DNA from: Sergeia podlipaevii
Taxonomy: Eukaryota; Euglenozoa; Kinetoplastea; Trypanosomatida; Trypanosomatidae
Assembly: GCA_030849805.1 (NCBI GenBank)
Contig: JASANZ010001841.1
Coordinates: 1 to 18,834 of the forward strand
Length of the DNA stretch: 18,834 nucleotides
Reading direction: 5' to 3'
The notes beneath the pieces are model-generated. The model searched no databases, had not been told where the DNA came from, and saw nothing but the letters and a program-made list of their open reading frames with translations. Made by a program: the position numbers and the translations under genes. Below are positions 8,301 through 15,800 of this stretch, one piece after another. The stretch's first letter is position 1; each line of letters starts with the position of its first letter.

Positions 8301-8979
8301 TGAGATGGAGAATGAGAAGCGGTGGAGAGTGGAGATGGACGCCCTTCGAGAGAACAACAACCCTATGCGAGAGCTGTTAGCACGTCAAGAGACCCTGCTC
8401 AACGCCGTTGAAGAAGAACGCAATGCACTTAAGAAGCAATGGAAGTCACTCAGTGGTGACTACATCGCTCTAGAGAAGAGAAACGGACAGTTGCATGAGC
8501 GATGTGCGGTGAAGGAACACGAGAACGCGCGGCTAGCGGGCCTATTGCAGTCCCGTACGTCACTACGCTCCTCACCTAGTGGCACCGTCGCTCCAAGCTC
8601 GTTGGATGCTAGCGTGACGAAGCCATCACCACCGCCACCGCAGCGTCCCTCGTTGTCGTCGTCGTCCTCCCTCAGTCAAAAAGAAAAGTTACAGATAATT
8701 TTTCGCAAAGAAAATAGAGACTTGAGTGGGTACGACGAAGATGAAGAAGGTCAAGAGAGGCGGATAGACAACGAGGAAGAAGAGAAGGGCACGAGTGAGC
8801 CGCCACAGCGGCAGCAGCAGCAGGAGTACAAGAACGCGATGAAAAGCACGCGGTATGCGCAGAGGACCTCTCGAACCGTCTCGTTCTCCGAGCGGAGTGG
8901 CAGCAGCAGCAGCAGCAGTGATGAGGAGGGCATTTATGAGACTAGAAGAGGAGTGCAGCAACACTCGCGCTATGAGTAG
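5371..8979 (+). CDS. Large low-complexity/coiled-coil protein of unknown function
   Basis: 1202 residues; I do not recognise the family. Residues 1-225 are low complexity, with Ala-7 at 12-18, Gln-7 at 34-40, Ser-6 at 173-178 and a Gln-rich run at 206-216. A conserved-looking helical module at about 229-330 contains NVVREIYNEKLRASVEAVV, a PDDHILHQLV turn and a heptad stretch. A second helical segment follows at about 400-490. The main coiled coil spans about 565-830 and is rich in Glu, Arg, Ala, Leu and Gln, with a Gln-9 insert near 594. A Ser/Gly linker leads to a further coiled coil at about 923-1063. The tail has a Pro/Ser segment, acidic stretches and Ser-6 followed by DEEG near 1178-1187, a casein kinase 2-like site. 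No motor, kinase or membrane segment is seen. Coiled-coil architecture suggests a cytoskeletal, basal-body or flagellar scaffold, but this is inference. The start is the first ATG after the splice acceptor. Confidence 0.88.
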   Translation: MSSLATPVRHGAAAAAAASVRSGGAGSITSPPSQQQQQQQPSRHLQQFRGVTINISDGTNTSTSNVLNDSAHSSATGGRDAATTTTAHAAAAAAGGSSQQQQLRYPGVSRVPLGSYVSLSRGGSYGTASSGFTSPHQPGGGRGANSNLYSSSLLQDLRRGRQTPDVVKNASGSSSSSSPARNFGSITTTTRSSGKNVSNNNDYHRQQQQQQKQQQQRHHTPDRETTTSQLAEEANVVREIYNEKLRASVEAVVHTLSNELPDDHILHQLVADAATEQYVKVRMCEIVEAFLYSAQADQYHELALELARKEAEALEIGQQAKSLERQLAALHTPPLLFDKFTQATGKVDEGTNVQLEEPFFDAQQTAANQHYSTGGTGRNCLDTNKSGSHDMSEANISYVNPMAEEEARRELMVILEEATHESEVQRSGQALLAPARLAEVTRTENQYVQKYDFMSDVVAELYRTVSGLLQYVDGSLESLDAFRHDLEERRVDGLKGGDALTPAAATGRGRGSATSSTTRAVGESFLQSSPFAAVQATEITAGARVTPPSQTVSLPRTHRQRTAVTAERTRVRQLSEELRESQVVVAMVLDRLAQQQQQQQQQVKQLEEQKRLAEREAALAASTTENARQLKETLERVKRDYQDAAAAERADAHEQIRELRDQLENATAESSAAHAQAQKTGRELMDTESQLRAARERIAELEYDLQSGLQSHEQQRESLEALRAESAALRLSLRKASTEMFCAQAEASLATLELLYQESLNAKLMLLQRLGYEKLTRDLESAVRMEKEGARHVQVQAQLAETAVLERDLAQKASMDELAALLKRMWEDDFRITGGNDSGEGAGSSQQAEQSNSHPQKIKEMGLVAEGEEPSATRRSSGGSVSGAGRRATSVTSRGSTGTSSSGSGSDTWRKVQGRYRVPSSLPGLATAIEYAYSTLHLHHQATQRTLEAAQVTIAERDALIASLKASEAHLKGTLRNEMENEKRWRVEMDALRENNNPMRELLARQETLLNAVEEERNALKKQWKSLSGDYIALEKRNGQLHERCAVKEHENARLAGLLQSRTSLRSSPSGTVAPSSLDASVTKPSPPPPQRPSLSSSSSLSQKEKLQIIFRKENRDLSGYDEDEEGQERRIDNEEEEKGTSEPPQRQQQQEYKNAMKSTRYAQRTSRTVSFSERSGSSSSSSDEEGIYETRRGVQQHSRYE
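5404..5424 (+). repeat. (GCA)7 coding repeat read as Ala-7
   Basis: Seven GCA codons near the N-terminus of the coiled-coil protein. It is the same trinucleotide repeat as the Gln and Ser tracts nearby but in another frame. Confidence 0.95.
5470..5490 (+). repeat. (CAG)7 coding repeat read as Gln-7
   Basis: Seven uninterrupted CAG codons encode a polyglutamine tract 45 nt after the GCA repeat. Confidence 0.95.
5887..5904 (+). repeat. (AGC)6 coding repeat read as Ser-6
   Basis: Six AGC codons give a Ser tract. This is the third reading frame of the same repeat unit within the first 180 codons. Confidence 0.95.
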
Positions 8980-9469
8980 GACTATAGAAGAAAGCGGTAG
9001 ATATGTCCCTTCATATCAGTTTTAACGCACCATTTGGTTATTATATATTGTTTTGAGGGTACGTTTTTTTTTTTTGGAGCTATAGATATTGCGAGAGAGA
9101 TGTTTGTTGCTGTTGTTTACTAGACATTGTATATATGTGTGTGTGAGAGAGAGAGGATTCTTGTATTCACTACTTACTGTGTATTATTATTGTTACATTC
9201 GAATTTGTATGCCTTTTTATTATTATTATTTGCTTATGTTTTCTTTTTTGTTGTTGTTAGAGTTATTAGACGATTAAAAAGGTAAACTATCATAGCGTAC
9301 GTTCGTGTGTATGTGCAATATCCGTCGTGTAACGGAAATATATAGACGAGAAAGAGCAGCAAGGTGAGGGTGAAACATAGGGGAGAAATGACCAGGAGAC
9401 TCATTGCTTTCTTTATGTTTTTTTTTATTTCTCACTTTTAAAAAAAGAAAAATTAAAAAATTATTTCTT

Positions 9470-9535
9470 CTAATTTTGTTTCTTTTGCTTCTATTTCTTT
9501 ACTATGTTTTTCTTTCCTTTTTTTTCCTTTTACAG
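9470..9535 (+). promoter_or_regulatory. Candidate trans-splice acceptor for the MON2-like gene (distal)
   Basis: About 60 nt of T/C-rich sequence end in TTTTACAG, with AG at 9534-9535. It is the longest such tract in this spacer. From here to 9821 there is no ATG, so the start at 9822 would be the first. The leader would be about 286 nt. Confidence 0.55.
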
Positions 9536-9751
9536 CACGATAGTATTCTTTCTCTACTGCGTGTGCGTGCGCACTGCGGTAGTCGTTCCTTCATTAAAGT
9601 TTCTTGAGAGGAGAGCGAAAAGAGATCTTACCATCTGTCTTTTTGCCTTATCATTTATTTATATTTATTTTTTCAATAGTAGTTTTTGTTGTTGTTGCTG
9701 TTGTTTCTCCTGTAGTGTAACGTCGAATACAAATTTATATTCTATTATTTA

Positions 9752-9793
9752 TTCTCTTCTTTTTTTCTACATCTATTTTATTAACCAATCTAG
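9752..9793 (+). promoter_or_regulatory. Candidate trans-splice acceptor for the MON2-like gene (proximal)
   Basis: A T/C-rich tract ends in CTAG, with AG at 9792-9793, and leaves a leader of only 28 nt before ATG 9822. Another AG at 9714-9715 after TTTCTCC is also possible. Confidence 0.5.
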
Positions 9794-9821
9794 TTGTGAG
9801 ACGTTCCTTGAGCTCATACGT

Positions 9822-12800
9822 ATGTCACTGTTCAAGTGGGCATCACGAAGCGGCGCGGAGCGCAGTCCGCACGAGCAGCCGCAAGGAGTACCGAACGGGG
9901 CTACCACGCCAACCACATCAGGGGCCGCCACTTCCTCGGCAGCCTCGACATCCGCCGCGATGACAACGCACATCACCTCTGTCTTCTACAATAGTCTAGA
10001 TAACCTGCTGCTAGAGTCCACCAAGCATAGGGAGATGACAATACTGCGCGATGCGGTGCACTTGACCCGCGTCAAAGCGTTTCCGCCGGCTGATCTCTTC
10101 AAGACCTTTGTGTTGGCATGTGATGTCCTTCACAGTGCTATGCAAACGAGCATGCCGGGGGGCTCATCCAGTGGGCTTGGAGCTGTCATGGGTGGAGCAG
10201 GAGGAAGCGCTGGCGGTAGCAGCGGTGCGAGTTTGGTGGGAGGAAACGCTAGTGCAATCTCCTTCAGCACCGTTGGCGGTAGCGCTGGAAGTAGTTCCCT
10301 TCGCTTATTGATGTTGCAGAGCGTGACAGACATTGGTAAACTTGCGGCGCTGAACATATTGCCGGTGAACTCGCAGGTGGTGACTACAATGTGCGACCTT
10401 GCGCGCAGGCTTGGGTTCAAAGAACAGCAGCAGCAGACCGCGTCGTCGAAGTTCTCCAAGTCCTCCACGGTCACTCCCACCACCACCACTGCTATCTCTC
10501 CATCGGCATCTACCAGCGTAGGCCTTCTCCATCTCCCTTCTCTAGCACTCCCTCTGCCGAGTAGTGCACCGCACGCTGCCTCTCCCGAGGTGGTGTCTGC
10601 TGTCGTCCTCGTGGAGGATCACGAGCTCATTGCCCGTTTGGTTCAAATGAATGTGTCCTTTCTCTCCGCCTGCCCACTCGGCAACACTGCTCTGGCGGAT
10701 CTTATAGGGCTTCTTTTTGGATTCTACGCCGGGACTCCTGCGGGGTCGATCATGGAGGCGACATGTGAGGCCGCCCTTTCGCAGCGAACCCAGCTCGTGT
10801 GTGAGACTTTGAGGGATTACAGAGATATTGCAGATGAGGGCCTCGCGAGCCCTGGGTCACTAGGCACCTCTCGCGAAGCCTCCTCCCTGACAGCGCAGCT
10901 GCACGCAGTGGCCTACTTTAAGGACTTATGCCGCATGGCTGCTGGGAAGCCACCTCGGTGGTTGAAGCTAGTGGTCTGCAAGAGACAGCGGCAGCAGGAA
11001 CTCTCTTTCACAAGTGTTAGCTCAAGAGACATTCAGCGGAGTCCGTCCTCTGTGCCACTGCTAACACCATCAGACGAGGTACTTCTCGGCACCGTCCCCC
11101 ACCGTATGCGAATCTTCATCTTGCAGTGCCTCGTGAACTTCTTTGAGGAAAGCGCGCCTATTGGGATGGACATCAGCAACACCATCACCCTCTCCTCCTC
11201 CCCTTCCGTCACTCGGGGTACCTCTACCTCAGCTTCTGTTGGTATGCAGCAGCAACAGCAGCAAGGAGTGAACTCCCTGTTTGCGCAGTGTCTAGCGGAA
11301 GATATTCTCTCGCTGGCGCTTGAGTGTCCTCGGGCCCTCGAGGAAGATAGAGAAGAGAAAAACAACGGCAGCACCGATGATGGCGACAGCAAAAATAAAA
11401 ATCGTAGCGCAAGTGTTGCAGCGAGTAGACATCGAGCAGCGAGGGCACATCGAGACACGCCGGATCACAAAGGTTACTATAGTGGAAACATACGTAGCCC
11501 CACTAGCGTCAATCCATGGGAGGACAGCATTGAGCAAGATAAGCTTGCTGAAACTCTCACAGGTCCTCAGCAGCAACAGCATCAGTGTGTTGCTTCCACC
11601 GTGCGCAGACACGCAGAGCACATTTTTTATCTTACGCAGCGTCTTGCCATCCTCTCGGTATGCAAGTTCCCTTCCGCAACTCGCAGTACTACTGGTGTTC
11701 TGTTGAAGCATCACTGCATGATCGTGAGAGAGTGCAGAGAGGGGGTTGGCAGTCCTGATGCCCTCGCCATTGTGATGCACCTGTGGCGAAGGGCAATTGG
11801 GAATGATATTCTACTCTGGGAGCTCCTGCGTAGCGGTGTTGGTGACAACCGCCACCACCGTTGTCATCATCACCAATACAGTAGTGGTACTCATGACGAT
11901 GGGGATGACGTGCCTTTATCGGTCTCCACGACGACGGAAGCAAACCAGGCGGCGGCGGCGGTGCTAAATGAGGCTGTTATGTGCTTGCCGCCTCTTGCTC
12001 AACTGGTGCACGAGGCAGCCTGCTTGACAGCAGATGTACTGCAGTGTGCGCTTGACAAGCAGACGAGGACCGAGGAGGAATCCATGAGGCCGAGGCATGA
12101 AGAAGGCACTCAAGTCGAAGCTGTGGAGGGAGCACGCAGCGCGTGTGGCTCTTCGACGCACCCATGTGCCCCCTGTGCGTCCCGCTTGATTGCATTCATC
12201 ACTGTATTTAGTCAAAGCTTTACACGCATTACGGACACTGCTGCCGCTCGAGAGAGGTCTAGTCACGCTCAGAAGAAGCAACAACAGCAGCATGTTGCGG
12301 ATATGTACGGCCATCGCCCTGATGGCAGCGGCATTGCCTCCTTCTCTTCCTCTTCTTTAGTTGCTCAACTTAGGAACGTGCTGGTGTCACTGCATCCTGC
12401 GCTGCTTGCATGCAGCACACTAGCACTGCAGATAGTGCGCGACGATGAGGACGACGATGATGTGGTCCACAATGGCCTCAAGTCCGTCTCGCATTGGATT
12501 CGAGTGTGTTGTCTGCTAGGCTTGCGAGAGCATACAGAAGCGTATCTAGCCATCTTCACGCACGCTCTCGAGATGCCGATCAGAGCGGTGCGGGTTGTGT
12601 TCACCGCCAAAGCGCGCGACGTGGAGGCGCGACGCTGCCGTGCTCTTGCTGCGGGTTCCATGCCTCTCACTGCAACGGCGGCGGCGGCGGAGGGTGGCTC
12701 GCTAGAGGAGAGCTTCGCATTAAATAAATGGGGTGCCAACCTGGCGAGCAATATGCGACGAAAGCTGACTGCCACTACCTCAAACTCCTCTCAACAGCAG

Positions 12801-15800
12801 CAACAAGGGAAAGGCAATGGAGGGACTTCATTGCAATGGAGCAACACCTTAGGCGGCAGCGACAGTGAAATCAGGAGTGAAGCAGCAGAAGGCCTTCTCC
12901 TTCCTTCTCAGTACCATCACCAGCATCATGCGCAGAGGGCCAGCAGTGTTGCTAGTCATGCTGCAGCAACCACCGCGACCCCTCCCTTCTCCGCCATGCC
13001 ATACGCTTCTGTCATGAGTACGCAACGTATTCAGAGTCTTCTTTCCATCACAATAAGACATCTTCAGCAGAAGCTTATGCTGCTGAAGGCACTCGTCACG
13101 ATCGCGAGCACAATGGGAGTGGAGTTGCAGGAGGGTGGGTGGGCACTCGTAGCGCAAGGGCTTGCTCACACTGAATCTCTTGCTGTGCAGCTGCAGGTAA
13201 TGTTTTCATGGACTGTAGCGCATGGAGCACAACAGCATCAACAACAGCAGGAGCTGATTAGTGATGTTGCCCACATGCGCGATTCGCTGAGACTCTTGGG
13301 CATGACCAGTGCCTTGACTTTGCCTAGCAACATATGCGAACTGTTTTTGTCCTCCCTTGTGCAGTACTCTATAGAGGACTCCATCAAGCCGCTCGGTGAA
13401 TACGTGAATCAGATCAGCAGTAGCAGCAGCAGCAGCAGCGATGACGAAGGAGAGGAAGAAAGTCAAATGAAAGGAAGACGTGCATTGCGGCAGGTGTACG
13501 AGGAGGTTGGTTGCCTCAGTCAGATGAAGCTAATGAGTGAATGTATGTGTCTTGCCTTTATTGCTACGGCCACTTTACCAATTCCTACCACTGCCACTGC
13601 CACGGCTGCGGCTGCGGCTGCTGCTGCTGGTGCTCCTTCTTCTTCATCTACTACTGCGGAGGGTACTGCGAGGCAACAAGACCGCGTTGCACGTGCCACT
13701 TACGTGTGGAAGCTGATGCGTGAGCTTCATACACGCCTGATGCATCCTGATCAAGTCCGTGACTGGTGCACTGTGTTACTGAACTGTCCGACTGCTCTCA
13801 CTTATGTGGTTGGAGTAGCGGAGCGTGTGGGTGGAACTCGTGGCGGCGCTAGCGGCATGGCTGTTGGAGCTGGGCTCCTCATGGAGAGCACAAGTCGTAG
13901 CAATGCTGGTAGCAGTGGTGGAGGTGCTGGTGCTGGGTCAAGCCCCGCTTGGAAAGGGAAGGAACTGCATGAATTAACAGAGGCCTTTGTCGAGGACGTG
14001 AGTGTCGTGGCGGCCTACATGTATGCATCGCCTCTGGTGGCTCTCACTACCAATAATGCTAGTAGCATCACTCTCACAGCGCCTTTTTGTTTTACCGCGT
14101 TGGCCAAGCAGGCCGCTTCACTCTTGCCAAGTGCACTGACCACTCTGCAAGAGGCAGCACAGGCAGTGGGCACCAAGTCTGATGGTACTACTGCTGCTGT
14201 TGCTGCTGGCATGCTGGTGGGGGGAGGGGAGATATCTCAGCAAAGGATTGCCGTGAAGGAAATTGAAGAGGCAGCCATGCGAGAAGCGCTCGACACGCTA
14301 CGGTCCTTGCCAGTAGCACTCATGCGAGATATGTACGCTGCCAGTGCTGTATTTAGAGACGGCATTGCCACGACGACGACCACAGCCAGGATAAGAGGCA
14401 AAGTCTCTACTGAGGGAGAAGAGAGAGCCACTCTTGAGAAGGATGATAAAAGCAAACGAAGCAGTGGGCCAGTCATAGTAGAGAGTAGTAGCATCCTTTT
14501 CTGTGAAGGCGAAGGGGAGAGCGAGCAGCAACGCAATACAAGTCAGGAGGGAGAAGGCGAGACAAGTGGACGGTCCCGTCGCACCACCCACGCGACGTCA
14601 ATGCTACGCGTGGAAACAGAAAAATATGCGTATGATGTCTCTGCTATTCTTTTAAAGTCAGTTCTACAGCTGGTGCAGAGCTACGGCTCCACTATTACTG
14701 GCCAGTCCTGGGAATACTTGTTGCTGCTCCTGCAACACGCCGCAGACTCGCTTCACGCTTCGCCAGCATCACTGTCAGCAGCAGTGCTGTCTGATGGCGA
14801 GAAAGACACTCCAATCGACAGTTTCTCTACTCTGCCACCACCACCATTGGCAAGACGCCCATATGCTGCTGCTGCTACAACTACTACTACTACCACTACT
14901 ATAGCTGCAACGGAGTGCATCAATACTGCTTTTAGGGCTCTAGAAGCCATTCAACACAACTGCATTACCAGCATGGACTGTGCGGGACTTTACAGGCTCA
15001 TAGCGTGCGCTGGAACCTTCGTGGTGCACCATGCCACTGGCTCGGAGGACCGACGCGTGCATCTCAACCTCAGCGCTGTGCAGATGCTGTGGTCCATCGG
15101 GGACTACATTGCGTCTGGCGCGTTCATCGCCCCAAGTGTGGGGTCTTCTTCCTCTCCCACCGCTAATCTTTTTGCTAGCGGTAGCAGTAGGGGCGGCGGC
15201 GGCAGCAGCGACGCCAGTAATAATAATAATAGTAGTAGTCAGCGAGATGTGCTATGGTGTGGTTTGCTACTACAGCTGCTGGAGGGCTGTCTGGATACTC
15301 GCCAGGAGGTCCGCCAGAGCGCACTGAAGACGCTCTTCTCACTGGTGCAGAACTACGGCGCACAGTTCACGTTGGACTGCTGGTATTGTCTTTTGGCAGA
15401 TGTGCTGGCGCCTCTGATGGATATCGTTGATGAGGGGGTCGCCACGTGCACAGAAGCAGCAGCAGCAGCAGCACTACAATCAGGAGGCAAGAAACAACAA
15501 CAACAACAACAGTCCCTAGAGTGGCAGGCATCCATCGGAAAAGGAGAACGGCCATTATGCACGTCCACGACGCCGCCGAAAAGCGCATCTTCAGCTTTCT
15601 CTCCAACCTCCGCGTTCTTGCCCATTGCCCGGAAGCTTTATCATCATCACCTGATGGAATCTACCAACACTACCACGCCCCTGCACTCAAGCACTGTCGC
15701 CGGAGGAAGAGGGGCAGATAGTAGTGAATTCGCGGCACACGCGTACAGTGGGTCAAGTGCACTTCAATACGACGTGGATCACGAAGAAGACGAGCACGCG

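Larger units (their letters stand above)
8980..9821 (+). other. Intergenic spacer between the coiled-coil gene and the MON2-like gene
   Basis: 842 nt without a convincing gene. It contains a T run near 9065-9075, (TG)n/(GA)n at about 9135-9155, a TTA repeat at about 9215-9230 and A/T-rich sequence at 9416-9475. The T/C-rich tracts before the next gene have two good splice acceptors. The open frame of the MON2-like gene extends back to 9504, but that extension translates the pyrimidine tracts into Phe, Cys and Ser strings and is unlikely to be protein. Confidence 0.8.

Noticed and set aside
9089..9277. Short hydrophobic open frame of 62 codons in the third spacer
   Set aside because: Its Leu/Tyr runs come from TTA and TTG repeats. 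No splice acceptor with a short leader and no motif supports it.
9504..9821. 106-codon N-terminal extension of the MON2-like frame, with hydrophobic runs that could be taken for membrane segments
   Set aside because: The hydrophobic look comes from T-rich splice signals. Two acceptor AGs fall inside it, and the next ATG at 9822 starts normal protein sequence.
13541..13723. Cys/Gly-rich + strand frame inside the MON2-like gene, resembling a small Cys-rich protein
   Set aside because: It is the out-of-frame reading of GCT/GCC/ACT codon repeats of the host gene.
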